Positions 33,244 through 43,069 of a stretch of DNA of 64,000 bases are shown piece after piece. Numbering within the stretch: the stretch's first letter is position 1; each line of letters begins with the position of its first letter. This stretch comes from VXNF01 sp964291305 (GTDB lineage: Bacteria; Actinomycetota; Acidimicrobiia; Acidimicrobiales; CATQHL01), in NCBI GenBank assembly GCA_964291305.2, contig OZ219783.1:1798001-1862000 (forward strand), given 5' to 3'. The notes under the pieces were generated by a model. That model was not told the origin of the DNA. It saw only the letters and a program-made list of their open reading frames with translations, and made no database searches. A program made the position numbers and the translations under genes.

Positions 33244-34340
33244 CACACCCGGCCACCAGACAACGATCCAGGCAGAGCACCTCTCACACAACCGCTTGCA
33301 CCGCATCAAGCACTTCTAGCGCCGAGCAGCCCCTCAGCAGCTACCGCGACCCGTTTAGGCCAACAGCGCACTTGCTCCGACGGCTCCAAATACTCAAAGT
33401 GCGCCGACCGAAATGTGATGTAGCTATCGGAGGCGCTTAGAGATTCGGGTCAGCCGGTGGGAATGTCGGCTGGTGGGCCCACGAGCATGTCCTCGCCGGT
33501 GTTGTCTGGGCTCATATCAATGCCGGGTGCGGCTGGGCAGGTTATGTGGAAGCCGAGTATGGCACGGTTCGCAGCGTCAACATCAGTTGTCAGATCACGT
33601 GTCTGAGTCGTCGTGGCAGCAGCGCAACCGGCCGGTAGATGTGATATTCCCACGGTGACCACACAAGGCTCAGCCTCATAGTTCAACGCGAAACGCGACG
33701 CCCCGAAACGGCCGTCGGCGTCCTCAGAACCAGCCGGCCCCAACACCGCCCGAGAAACATTGAAACCACCCTCATGCAAACCCACAACCGAAACTCTAGG
33801 CGCCCCCGCCTGGGCGCCGCAAGACCGGCTCTCAGTCAACGAATAACGAGCCGACCCGCCGCCGGCATCGCCCGTCACGTTCTGCGTCACATACACATCC
33901 CTAACCGCCACCCGCACATTATAGACAAAAGTGGTAGTCGTTTGTGTGTAAGACCGCACACTGCTCTGCGTCGAACCCGCGCTCGCGGCAACAAACCCCG
34001 CAGGCAAACCAGTCGTGACCTGATATTCACAAGCCACCCCAGAAGGGCTTGCTTGTCTAGCCACATCCAGATAAGCAACAACCCGATCATCGTTACGAGT
34101 GAACGTGCCATTCCGATCCACCGTGGTCTCCGCGCTAACCGGCCGACAACCCGCAGCCGAACCAGCCACAGGCGTAGCAGTAACCGTAAACGTGCTAGCC
34201 AGAATCGCGCCCACAGACGGATCCGAACCCAAATACGCGCCATCAGGATCCCTAAACAAAAACCCGCCCACAGACGGCGACGGGCCCACAACCACACGCA
34301 CCGCAGCCACCCCAAGCCGGGACTTCGCCCCCTGCGTGCC
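33244..34340. repeat. Long direct repeat, second copy (first copy 30293-31380)
   Basis: About 1.1 kb is nearly identical to 30293-31380 with an offset of 2951 bases (three extra bases in the first copy near 30528). It covers the transglutaminase fragment (here 33297-33410), the intergenic region and the 3' part of the surface gene. The near identity means the duplication is recent or maintained by gene conversion. Confidence 0.85.
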
Positions 34341-36566
34341 AGTCACTGTAGGACTCACATCGCCAGGCAAACCCACCCGCGGCGGCAAGACAGTAACCGA
34401 CGCGCCACCCGAAACCGAAGTCGTAGAAGTAGTCGTCGCACCCGCAGCCTGAGTCGTAGTAGTCGAAGTAGTCGTTGTTGTAGTAGTCGTAGTAGTCGTA
34501 GTGGTTGTAGTTGTAGTGGTTGTAGTAGTAGTAGTGGTTGTGGTCGTAGTAGTAGTGGCTGGAGTAGCTTCCTGTGTAGCCGTATTCTGGCTGTTACCCC
34601 CACCATTCTTAGCGCGTATCTGGAACCGATACCTCGCACCATTCTCCAAACCAGACACCGTATGCGAAATAGTATCAGCATCCGAACTCGGAATATCAAC
34701 CCAAGAACCCCAACCAGCGTTACCCTTCCTCTGACGATACTGATACCCAGTAATCGAATCATCCCCAGGATCCGACCACGACAACACAACCGACCCAACA
34801 CCCCCAGAAACAGAAAAACCAGAAGGCCGACCAGGCACCACAACCATAGTCGTCGTAGTAGTAGTAGTCGTAGTAGTAGTGGTAGTCGTCGTAGTCGTAG
34901 TAGTAGTGGTAGTCGTCGTAGTCTAGTAGTCGTAGTAGTAGTGGTCGTCGTAGTGGTCGTCGTAGTGGTCGAGGTTGTAGTGATTGGTGCGGCCTCATAG
35001 GTGGATACGCTAGCTTCCACGCCAAGACTAGACTTAGAAACACAACCAGCGCCATACGCCACGATCCCAATCTTATACGCAAGCGTAGGCTGCAAACCTG
35101 TAAAAGTAACCGTCTTGCCCGGCATATCCACCATCGTACTCTTCAGCGTGGTAGTCAAAAACAGAAGAGAAACATCATGCCGCGTCGGAGCACACGCCCC
35201 AATCACAGGCTCCCACGCCACAGTCACAGACTTAGCAGCACGAGTCACAACGAGATTAGTCGGAGCGCTCGGAGGACCAGCAGGCTGAGTAGTAGTCGTC
35301 GTAGTCGTAGTGGTTGTAGTCGTAGTAGTAGTGGTTGTAGTCGTAGTAGTAGTCGTCGTCGTCGTAGTAGTCGTCGTCGTCGTAGTAGTCGTCGTCGTCG
35401 TCGTAGTAGTAGTAGTAGTAGTCGTTGTTGTGGTAGTGGTAGTAGTCGTACTGCTCGTAGTTACTGTTTCGGGATCGGAGCCGATTCCCCAGCCACGTAT
35501 GTTATGAGCAATTATCTCAAACTGAAGGCTTCGCGGGAAACCCGACCGTAGTCGTAGTAGTAGTAGTCGTCGTCGTAGTCGTAGTAGTAGTCGTAGTAGT
35601 AGTCGTAGTAGTCGTCGTAGTAGTGGTAGTAGTAGTGGTGGTTGAGGAGGTTGTCGCGGTCGTAGCTGTCGTACCGTCATCATCAGTAATCGTCAACCTA
35701 ATCGCATTCGCAGACCACCCCAAATCGTTCAGATTCTGGCCATCACCATAAAACTTAGTAACCACACCCTCAGAATTAGTAGTCCTATGAGAAATATTCG
35801 AATAACGACCAGCTGTAAGCAAAATCGTCTCATCCGACTCCTCAACAGTATCACCAAACACACGCACCTTAAACGTCACCGAAGTCGCACTGCCCGCAAT
35901 CTTAATACTACGCCGGTCAACAATACAAAAATCGTTAGAACCCGGACTAGAACAACTCGGAGCGAACGAAGCAGAACCATACCTATCAAGAGCCGAGAAA
36001 TCCACACTAAATGGCAACCCATCCGTAGGAACTGCCTTAGGCAATGCATCGGCATCAGACAATGCCACCGACACCGTCACATCAGTATGCCCAGAATTAC
36101 CCTCAACAACAGTAGCATCAGTAACAGATAGCGTCATCTGATTAGTACGCTTACTATCACAAGTGTGAGTCGATCCCGCGCTCGCACCAATAGAATTTAC
36201 CGCACGAATCCGAACACAATACACACTCAACGACGTATCAGTAAACTGAAACGACGAAGTGGAAGCATCCGAACCCGTAATCGTCCTCCAAGTATGAGTA
36301 GTAGGCTCAACACCCGCATACTGATACTCCCAACTCGTAACAGAACTATCCCCCAACTCAAGCCAAAACACATCCACCAAACCCGAATTACTCACCGCCA
36401 CCCACGGCCGCGAAGGCTTCGCCGGAGCCGAACCACCCTGCCCAGAAATGGCCGACGGAACCAAAACCAGGAGCACCGCCAACAAACCAACCACAACAGC
36501 TGCCGCGCCCACACGAAGACCCGGCGGCCGCAAACAACCCTTGAAAACCCACCCTGACTCGAACAT
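33450..36566 (-). pseudogene. Surface protein gene C3, broken by two frame changes
   Basis: Three open segments make one gene of the C1 type. 36566-35517: signal peptide, FN3, Calx-beta, poly-Thr, ending VGFPAKPSV and stop. 35540-34950: in another frame, the end of an FN3 domain (LQFEIIAHNIRGWGIGSDPE), poly-Thr and a further FN3. 34847-33450: last FN3, poly-Thr and the family C-terminal domain ending MLVGPPADIPTG. The first break is an internal deletion in an FN3 domain; the second is a small indel within the threonine repeat near 34923. As it stands only a 349-residue N-terminal piece would be secreted. The promoter, G12 tract and start match C1. Confidence 0.78.
35288..35455 (-). repeat. 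Threonine-codon repeat in C3
   Basis: About 165 bases of threonine codons; similar runs are near 34455-34555, 34848-34970 and 35550-35640. The opposite strand gives a false poly-Val/Ser/Arg reading. Confidence 0.75.
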
Positions 36567-36571
36567 TCGTA

Positions 36572-36583
36572 CCCCCCCCCCCC
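36572..36583 (-). promoter_or_regulatory. Poly-G tract (G12) before surface gene C3
   Basis: Twelve G ending five bases (TACGA) before the C3 ATG. The upstream 45 bases match those of C1 apart from the tract length (12 against 15), which shows directly that the tract has changed length between copies. Confidence 0.75.
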
Positions 36584-36680
36584 ATTATCAGAGGAAGAAA
36601 GCGGACAACGAACCCTAAAACCCTACACCAAACACCACCACGCCACAATGATCAAAACGCCCGCCGCTTCGACATCGAAG

Positions 36681-37646
36681 CTACTGCTGTTGCTGGAACT
36701 GACTGCTTCGGGCAACCGACGCGGGTTCTTGCACCAAGACGCGTGGGCGGCTGTTGGGGCCAGCGGACGCCTGAGGTTCGCTCTCGGGGAGCCTGCCGAT
36801 GACCACTTCGGCCTCCACCTCGGCGGTAGCAGTGCCCATGAAAGCACCCCGCACCGGGGGCACGTCGCCGTAATCCCGTCCGTGGCCGATAACAACGTGG
36901 CGCTCCCCTACCTGACCACCGTTAGTAGGATCTAAGGAGCACCAGCCAACTCCCGGTAACGCCGCTTCAACCCAGGCGTGGGTTTGCACGCTTACCACCT
37001 CGGCGGTCTCCTGGGCGGTGGAGGTCTCGTCGGCTGCGAACAAGTAACCCGATACATAGCGGGCTGGCACGCCAGAGCACCGCAGCATACCAATCGCCAA
37101 GTGGGCAAAGTCCTGACATACTCCGACCCCTCCAGCCAAAAGATCGGCTAGCGACACGCCAATGTCGGTGGTTTCGGGCTCGTAGCGCAGAGCACCTCGC
37201 ACCTCCGCCTGCACCGCAGCAAGCACTTCTCTCGCCGAGCGCGCCGCCTTAGCGGCTGCCGCGGCCCGCTCGGCCACCCCGTCCCCGGGCCACCAGCGCA
37301 CGTGCTCCGACGGCTCCAAATACTCAAAGTGCGCCGACCGGAAGTCGAAATCGGCCAGAGCTGCGAGCGGGGCGTCGGCAGCAGGGGTCGGCCGGGGCAA
37401 CGTCTCTACCGACGATTCGGCGACCAGCTCCAGCGCAGGGTGCTCGGTCCTGATGCCCAGGTGGTCGACGGAAGTGCCCCAATAGTCGTGTGCCTGCAGC
37501 ACTCTCGCTGCGGGTTGTACAGCCAGTCCCGACGACAGCACTCGCTGCCAGCGATCGTGGCGGGGGCGCACCCTCACCTCGTTCTGCGACTCGCGCACCG
37601 GCTTGGAGTACCGGAAGTGCATTCGGTAGGTGATGTCGAGCCTCAC
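36681..37646 (-). CDS. Transglutaminase-like cysteine peptidase family protein
   Basis: A 321-residue cytoplasmic protein with the bacterial transglutaminase N-terminal region (LDITYRMHFRYSKPVRESQNEVRVRPR) and the core with catalytic cysteine in GVCQDFAHLAIGMLRCSGVPARYVSGY, histidine in THAWVEA and aspartate in LDPTNG. It is the third gene of the widespread ATP-grasp / alpha-E / transglutaminase operon, proposed to make or process a peptide. Part of this gene has been copied into 30346-30459 and 33297-33410. Confidence 0.92.
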   Translation of the reverse strand: MRLDITYRMHFRYSKPVRESQNEVRVRPRHDRWQRVLSSGLAVQPAARVLQAHDYWGTSVDHLGIRTEHPALELVAESSVETLPRPTPAADAPLAALADFDFRSAHFEYLEPSEHVRWWPGDGVAERAAAAAKAARSAREVLAAVQAEVRGALRYEPETTDIGVSLADLLAGGVGVCQDFAHLAIGMLRCSGVPARYVSGYLFAADETSTAQETAEVVSVQTHAWVEAALPGVGWCSLDPTNGGQVGERHVVIGHGRDYGDVPPVRGAFMGTATAEVEAEVVIGRLPESEPQASAGPNSRPRVLVQEPASVARSSQFQQQQ

Positions 37647-37659
37647 GACCGAACACCCA

Positions 37660-38637
37660 TTACCGTAACCCTGAATAGGGTTCGCCCGGTCTCAGATAGT
37701 GCGAACGAACTGTGGGCATAGCTATTGGCGGCACCACATTTGTCTCCACCTCGCCGGCTAATGCGGACAGCTCTGTCTGTAGCTGCGAAAGCACTGGCAA
37801 CGGCGCCGAGGCCATCGCCGCCTCAACCTCGCCTAGCTCTAGGCGTGCACGCAGCAGCCCAGCGCTCCGGCGCGGACCACCCAAAGCTTGCGCCACAGAG
37901 CTGACAGCTCGTAGGCAGTCTTCGGTTCGCAGCAGGCACGACAGCAGCGAGCGAGGTAAGTCGGAGCCAACCAACAGGTAGCGCACCACACCCTCTGGGT
38001 CGGGTCCGTGGCCATGACGGCGGTGGTAGGCCTGCAGGGAGCTGGTTAGACGCAGCATCCGAGTGGCGTCCATGGTGCCGCGGGGGTCGCTGTAGCTGGC
38101 TCCGAGTAGCCCCACGGTGAAGACCCCGCGCTCTAACATGCGGCCAACCACGATGAAGTCGTAGCCCTCGTCGCGCCGCATGCCCTCGTTCAGCACTCCG
38201 CTCATGGCTAGACAAGCCCGCCGCACCATCCGCAGCACCTCATGCAGTTTCCCCGGAGGGAGGTCCGCCTGGTCGATGCGGGGAATCCTCAAGTACAAGG
38301 AGTTGGCCTCCTCCCACAGCTCTATGGGTATGCGGTCGCGGGTGGCGCGCAAGTTCTCCCGAACCACGCTGATGGCCGAAACCACCGAACCGGCGTTGTC
38401 AGCATCAGAAAGCAGAAAGCTGACAAGCGCTCGGCGCCCCTCGAGAGGTCCGAAAGCAGCCATCTCAGCTTCCAGGCCCAGCGTCTTGACCAGCTGCTCA
38501 GCCTCGATACGGGCCTCGCTGGAGCGCAGATGGATGATGGAGTTAGCGGCGTAGTTCAGGCAGCGGACCGTGGCTTCAGCCCGCTCCAAATAGCGGCCCA
38601 CCCAGAAAAGGGCGTGCGCGTGGCGTGCCAAGATCAT
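37660..38637 (-). CDS. Alpha-E domain protein (DUF403)
   Basis: A 325-residue all-helical protein of the alpha-E family, recognised by its N-terminus LARHAHALFWVGRYLERAEATVRCL and by its position between the ATP-grasp and transglutaminase genes. Its biochemical role is unknown; in this conserved operon it is thought to work with the ATP-grasp ligase. The gene is 13 bases upstream of the transglutaminase and about 22 bases downstream of the ligase. Confidence 0.92.
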   Translation of the reverse strand: MILARHAHALFWVGRYLERAEATVRCLNYAANSIIHLRSSEARIEAEQLVKTLGLEAEMAAFGPLEGRRALVSFLLSDADNAGSVVSAISVVRENLRATRDRIPIELWEEANSLYLRIPRIDQADLPPGKLHEVLRMVRRACLAMSGVLNEGMRRDEGYDFIVVGRMLERGVFTVGLLGASYSDPRGTMDATRMLRLTSSLQAYHRRHGHGPDPEGVVRYLLVGSDLPRSLLSCLLRTEDCLRAVSSVAQALGGPRRSAGLLRARLELGEVEAAMASAPLPVLSQLQTELSALAGEVETNVVPPIAMPTVRSHYLRPGEPYSGLR

Positions 38638-38659
38638 CGCCCGAGCCCGCTCTGGCGCA

Positions 38660-40135
38660 TCAAGCGTCCCCGGGCGCTAGCACCCAGGTGTCCTTGGAGC
38701 CGCCGCCGGCAGAGGAGTTCACGATTAGCGACCCGCGCTGCATCGCCACGCGGGTGAGGCCGCCGGGGAACACTTCGATGCGCTCGCCCGCCAGCACGAA
38801 CGGCCGTAAGTCCACGTGGCGGGCCTCCAGCCGCTCGCCGGTAAACGACGGCAGACTAGAGAGCTGCACGGTCTCCTGCACGATCCAGTTACGGGGCTCG
38901 GCCGTAATGGCGGCGCGGGCGGCAGCGAGTTGCTGCTCGCTGGCGTGAGGGCCGATCAAGACCCCGTGCCCGCCGGAACCCCCCACCGGCTTTACTACCA
39001 GCTCCTCCAGCCGCCCCAAGGCTTCGGCGCGCTGGTCGGGATCCCACATTATGTAGGTAAAGACGTTGTCTATGATCGGCTCAGCACCCAGGTAGTAGCG
39101 GATTAGCTTGGGCACGTAGGGATATACGGCCTTGTCGTCGGCGGCCCCGTTCCCTACGGCGTTACAGACCGTGACCGTCCCGGCCCGAAGCGCCCCTAGC
39201 AGCCCCGGCACGCCCAGCACCGAGTCGGGCCTGAAAGCCACCGGATCTAGGAAGGGGTCGTCTATGCGCCGGTAGATGACATCTGTAGCCACTAGCCCTT
39301 CAATGGTGCGGGCGTAGACCGTCTGATCGTCTACCACCAGATCTCGACCCTCCACCAGTTCCACCCCCATGGAACGAGCCAGGAAGGCGTGCTCGAAGTA
39401 TGCCGAGTTGAAGACACCCGGGGTCAGTACCACGACGTGCGGGGAGTCCACGCCGACGGGGGCCATGGACTCCAAGGTGGCGCGCAGCATGCGCCCGTAC
39501 TGCTCCACTGGCTGCACCGCGTGGTTGTCGAAGAGCCAACTGCAGGCTTTGGCCATAGCCGCCCGATTTTCGATGACGTACGAGATGCCGCTGGGGTTGC
39601 GTAAGTTGTCTTCCAGCACTCGGTAGCGGCCCTCGGCATCACGCACTATGTCGATTCCAGCCACGTTGCAGTGCGCCCCGTGCGGTACTTGGATGCCCAT
39701 GGCGTTGCGCTCGAAGCCGCCGGAGGAGGTAACCAGCCAGCGGGGCACTACCCCGTCAGCGATTGCCGCGCACTCGCCAGAATACAAGTCGGCCAGGAAG
39801 CGGTTTAGGGCCTCGACTCGCTGGGCTAATCCTCGCTCTAGCTCGCCCCACTCTGCCGCCTGGATTAGGCGCGGGAAAATGTCCATAGGCCAGGTGCGCT
39901 CGGTGCCTTCCTCCTCGCTGTAGATGGTGAAGGTGATGCCCTGGCGGCGGAACTCGCCGGCCACGAGGCGTTGCAGGCGGCGCAACTCCTCGGCGTCCAG
40001 CTCGCCGAACCGCTCCACGAGCCTGCCGTAGGCCGGGCGGGCCGAGCCGTCGAGGGTGAAGGCCTCGTCGAACCCCGGCCCGGGATAGTAGCCGTCGAGC
40101 GGCCTAATCTTCGGCCCGCGCAAAGAATCGGCCAC
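38660..40135 (-). CDS. Circularly permuted ATP-grasp protein (DUF404/DUF407)
   Basis: A 491-residue circularly permuted type 2 ATP-grasp protein. Typical blocks are NRFLADLYSGE, GVVPRWLVTSSGGFERNAMG, DIVRDAEGRYRVLEDNLRNPSGISYVIENR and the late VVKPVGGSGGHGVLIG glycine-rich loop. The family is believed to form amide bonds on an unknown peptide or small molecule. It is the first gene of the minus-strand operon. Confidence 0.93.
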   Translation of the reverse strand: MADSLRGPKIRPLDGYYPGPGFDEAFTLDGSARPAYGRLVERFGELDAEELRRLQRLVAGEFRRQGITFTIYSEEEGTERTWPMDIFPRLIQAAEWGELERGLAQRVEALNRFLADLYSGECAAIADGVVPRWLVTSSGGFERNAMGIQVPHGAHCNVAGIDIVRDAEGRYRVLEDNLRNPSGISYVIENRAAMAKACSWLFDNHAVQPVEQYGRMLRATLESMAPVGVDSPHVVVLTPGVFNSAYFEHAFLARSMGVELVEGRDLVVDDQTVYARTIEGLVATDVIYRRIDDPFLDPVAFRPDSVLGVPGLLGALRAGTVTVCNAVGNGAADDKAVYPYVPKLIRYYLGAEPIIDNVFTYIMWDPDQRAEALGRLEELVVKPVGGSGGHGVLIGPHASEQQLAAARAAITAEPRNWIVQETVQLSSLPSFTGERLEARHVDLRPFVLAGERIEVFPGGLTRVAMQRGSLIVNSSAGGGSKDTWVLAPGDA

Positions 40136-40236
40136 GAGAACCCATGCTACGGCACCCCTTACCGAGCGGGAACGCTGGTTTGGCTCTCTCGGGACCGTTG
40201 AGCCGGGTTACATTCACCTAAGGGGGTAGAGCCGCC

Positions 40237-40920
40237 GTGAGAGCCAGACCAGTACCGCCGTTCGATACCCGACGGGCGGAGATGGTCCGCCGAGACCTTT
40301 TCGGGCGCGGCGTGCGCGACCCGCGGGTGCTGGAAGCCATGGGCGTGGTGCCTCGGGAGGCTTTCGTGCCGACCACCCAGCAGCGCAGCGCTTACGCCGA
40401 CCGGGCGCTGCGGTTGCGTTTCGGCCAGACCGTGTCACAGCCGTACGTGGTGGCCGTGATGCTGGCGGCGCTGGAGTTAGAACCCAGCGACCGGGTGCTA
40501 GAGATAGGCGCCGGCTCGGGTTACGCCGCGGCCGTAGCCAGCCGGTTGGCCGCCGAGGTGATAGCCGTGGAACGGATCGAGGCGCTGGCCGTCGACGCCC
40601 GGGCACGCCTGGCCGATCTGGGCTACGAAAACGTCACCGTGGTATGGGCCGACGGCTCACAGGGCTACCCACCGGGCGAGCCGTATGACGCCATCTTGGT
40701 TTCGGCCGCCACGCCGGAGGTTCCCCAAGCGCTCTTTGAGCAACTAGCCCCGGGAGGGCGGCTAGTGGCGCCAGTCGCTAGCGTGGCTCGGCACCAGGAG
40801 TTGGCACAATACAAAAAGCCCAGTTCGGGCGAGGGTGGTGCCGGAGCTAGGCGACGCGCCGACCTGCTGCCGGTGGCGTTCGTGCCGCTGTTGTCCGGGG
40901 TGCGGGCGACCGAGAAGTAG
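40237..40920 (+). CDS. pcm: Protein-L-isoaspartate O-methyltransferase
   Basis: A 227-residue PCMT-family methyltransferase that repairs isoaspartyl residues in damaged proteins using SAM. Motifs: GQTVSQPYVVAVML substrate loop, SAM-binding VLEIGAGSGYAAAVASRL (motif I), and DAILVSAATPEVPQAL (post II/motif III). It starts with GTG; no close SD is obvious. It runs away from the ATP-grasp operon. Confidence 0.9.
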   Translation: MRARPVPPFDTRRAEMVRRDLFGRGVRDPRVLEAMGVVPREAFVPTTQQRSAYADRALRLRFGQTVSQPYVVAVMLAALELEPSDRVLEIGAGSGYAAAVASRLAAEVIAVERIEALAVDARARLADLGYENVTVVWADGSQGYPPGEPYDAILVSAATPEVPQALFEQLAPGGRLVAPVASVARHQELAQYKKPSSGEGGAGARRRADLLPVAFVPLLSGVRATEK

Positions 40921-40958
40921 CCTGTCGGCGCCCTGTCCTCCCCTGAACCCGACTCACC

Positions 40959-41645
40959 ATGACGACTAGCCCGCCGATACGCATTGTGCCTTCCACCCTC
41001 AGCACCGATTTCAGCCGACTCGGCGAAGACTGCGCCGCCCTGGAGGCAGCGGGAGCCGACCGCATCCAGTGGGACGTCATGGACGGGGTGTTTGTGCCGA
41101 ATCTCACCTTCGGCCCCGATGTAATTTCCGCCTGCCGCTCGTATACCTCACTGCCGTTTGAGGCGCATCTCATGGTGGCGGCACCTGAGACGCTGGCTGC
41201 CCGCTACGTGGAGGCGGGATGCGAGTTACTGATTGTCCACGCTGAGGCTTGCGTGCACCTGCACCGCACGCTGCAGCAGATCAAAGCGCTAGGGGTAGCC
41301 GCAGGCGTGGCGCTGAACCCGTCCACGCCCGCCTCAGCAGTAGCACACGTACTGGATCTCAGCGACATGGTGCTGGTGATGACGGTGAACCCCGGGTTCG
41401 GTGGCCAGAAGTACATAGCCAGCATGGAACCCAAGATCGCTGAGGTGCGCCAGCTTATTAGCCGCTGCGGCCGGGCCATTGACTTAGAGGTGGACGGCGG
41501 TATCGGGGCGAGCACTATTTCCGGTGCGGCCGCCGCCGGAGCGAACGTCTTCGTGGCCGGCAGCGCCGTTTTCAGCCACCCTGAAGGCTTGGCCGCAGCG
41601 GTGGCGCAGCTGCGTCAAGCGGCCGAGGCGGCGAGCCCCGGCTGA
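40959..41645 (+). CDS. rpe: Ribulose-phosphate 3-epimerase
   Basis: A 228-residue TIM-barrel enzyme that interconverts ribulose 5-phosphate and xylulose 5-phosphate in the pentose phosphate pathway. Diagnostic stretches: WDVMDGVFVPNLTFGP (metal histidine replaced by the family's usual DxMDGxFVPN block), FEAHLMV, MTVNPGFGGQKYI and EVDGGIG with the catalytic aspartate. Length is normal and no part is missing. Confidence 0.95.
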   Translation: MTTSPPIRIVPSTLSTDFSRLGEDCAALEAAGADRIQWDVMDGVFVPNLTFGPDVISACRSYTSLPFEAHLMVAAPETLAARYVEAGCELLIVHAEACVHLHRTLQQIKALGVAAGVALNPSTPASAVAHVLDLSDMVLVMTVNPGFGGQKYIASMEPKIAEVRQLISRCGRAIDLEVDGGIGASTISGAAAAGANVFVAGSAVFSHPEGLAAAVAQLRQAAEAASPG

Positions 41646-41675
41646 GCGTCTGCTGTGGCTGTGTGACCGCCAGTT

Positions 41676-42296
41676 CTAGCGGATCTCGCCGCGGTCGGCG
41701 ATCACCTCGTCGATTATGCCGTACTCTTTGGCCTGCTCGGCGGTGAACCAGCGGTCGCGATCGAAGTCGGCCTCTATCTGGCTCACCGGCTGGCCGGTGT
41801 GCTCGGAGATGCGCTCCGCTAGAACCTTCTTTATGTAGGTCATCTGCTCAGCCTGGATGGCGATGTCGGAAGCCTGACCCCGCACCCCACCGTGGGGCTG
41901 GTGCATGAGGATGCGAGCGTGCGGTAGGGCGTAGCGCTTGCCCGGGGCGCCGGCGCAAAGCAAGAACTGGGCCATGGAGGCGCCAAGGCCCATGCAGATA
42001 GTGCCCACATCGGGTGTCACGAACTTCATAGTGTCGTAGATGGCCATGCCCGAGGTGATCGAGCCGCCGGGCGAGTTGATGTAGAGCCAGATATCCCGGT
42101 TGCGATCCTGACCCTCGAGGTAAAGCAACTGGGCGGAGATGGAGTTGGCCAGCTCGTCGTCGACGGGGCGCCCTAGAAACACGATCCGCTGCCGTAGTAA
42201 CTGCTGGAAGATGTCCTTAGAGCCGTCACGCTTGGCATCCTCGCCGTCGCCAGCAGCGTCGGGCGCGGCTGGCAGATCCAGGTCTGACAATTCCAC
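41676..42296 (-). CDS. clpP: ATP-dependent Clp protease proteolytic subunit
   Basis: A 206-residue serine protease subunit. Catalytic serine in GLGASMAQFLL, histidine in MHQPHGGVRG, aspartate near DFDRDRWF; INSPGGSITSGMAIYDTM is the conserved core. The open frame continues upstream through the tRNA-Leu, so the GTG at 42296, seven bases after a GGGAGG site, is chosen. ClpP forms tetradecamers with ClpX or ClpC to degrade unfolded or ssrA-tagged proteins; the tmRNA gene lies 7 kb away. No second clpP or clpX is visible here. Confidence 0.95.
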   Translation of the reverse strand: MELSDLDLPAAPDAAGDGEDAKRDGSKDIFQQLLRQRIVFLGRPVDDELANSISAQLLYLEGQDRNRDIWLYINSPGGSITSGMAIYDTMKFVTPDVGTICMGLGASMAQFLLCAGAPGKRYALPHARILMHQPHGGVRGQASDIAIQAEQMTYIKKVLAERISEHTGQPVSQIEADFDRDRWFTAEQAKEYGIIDEVIADRGEIR

Positions 42297-42357
42297 CGGC
42301 AAACCTCCCGGAAGTCCTGCGCGCAGGCTAGCGATATTCTGGACGCCGCCCACGTCC

Positions 42358-42442
42358 GCGCCAGTGGCGGAATTTGGCAGACGTGCAGGGTTTAGGTCCC
42401 TGTGAGCTCCGGCTCGTGTGGGTTCGAATCCCACCTGGCGCA
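42358..42442 (+). tRNA. tRNA-Leu (TAG anticodon)
   Basis: An 85-base class II tRNA with long variable arm. Acceptor stem GCGCCAG pairs with CTGGCGC, anticodon loop TTTAGGT, T-loop TTCGAAT. CCA is not encoded. It lies antisense to the region between clpP and rdgB. Confidence 0.95.
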
Positions 42443-42463
42443 CTCCTTCCTCCATACGGACTG

Positions 42464-43069
42464 TCACTCCACCCGCGCCAGCTGCTGCGCCAGGGCTCGC
42501 AGGGCGCGGCCGCGGTGACTGATGGCGCCTTTGGCCTCCAGGCTCATCTGGGCAAAAGTGAGACTGCCGGGCGAGGGCACAAACACACTGTCGTAGCCAA
42601 AGCCCCGGCTGCCGCGTGGCTCCAAGGCGATGGTGCCCCTTACTACCCCGTGCGCTAGGAGTTCCCGACCGTCGGGCCAGCGTGCCAGTGCCACGGTGCG
42701 AAAGCTGGCGCCTCGGTGCTCTGGCGCCACACCCGCTAGAGCCGCTAACAGCTTGGCGACATTGGCAGCGTCGTCGGCGGGCCACCCGGCGTAGCGCGCC
42801 GAATGCACGCCCGGCGCGCCGGAAAGGGCGTCCACTTCCAGCCCGGTGTCGTCAGCCAGAGCGGCAGCGCCGGCGAAGGCCGCCACTGCGGTCGCCTTGA
42901 GGCGGGCGTTGGCTTCTAGAGTGTCGCCGTCCTCGGGTACTTCGCCCAACCCGGCGGGTCGCGGCAACAGCGTGACCACCCCTGCTAGAGCGGCGCTCAT
43001 CTCGTTGAGCTTGTGGGGGTTGGCGGTAGCGGCGACAAATACCTGCAGAGCTATTCGCTGGGCGGTCAC
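42464..43069 (-). CDS. rdgB: XTP/dITP diphosphatase (RdgB/HAM1)
   Basis: A 201-residue house-cleaning nucleotide pyrophosphatase that removes XTP and dITP. Family markers: VAATANPHKLNEM (the usual ATxNxxKxxE), LADDTGLEVDALSGAPGVHSARYAG and GFGYDSVFVP, then SHRGRAL at the C-terminus. The start overlaps the end of rph by four bases, a very common arrangement. Confidence 0.94.
   Translation of the reverse strand: MTAQRIALQVFVAATANPHKLNEMSAALAGVVTLLPRPAGLGEVPEDGDTLEANARLKATAVAAFAGAAALADDTGLEVDALSGAPGVHSARYAGWPADDAANVAKLLAALAGVAPEHRGASFRTVALARWPDGRELLAHGVVRGTIALEPRGSRGFGYDSVFVPSPGSLTFAQMSLEAKGAISHRGRALRALAQQLARVE

Noticed and set aside
35310..35507. A plus-strand frame reading almost only valine, and similar Arg/Ser frames opposite the surface genes
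   Set aside because: They are complements of threonine codon repeats (AGT/CGT read in other frames) with no start context or family similarity.
42297..42785. Extended N-terminus for ClpP
   Set aside because: The extension runs antisense through tRNA-Leu and the rdgB end, and ClpP homology begins after a good ribosome site at the GTG at 42296.
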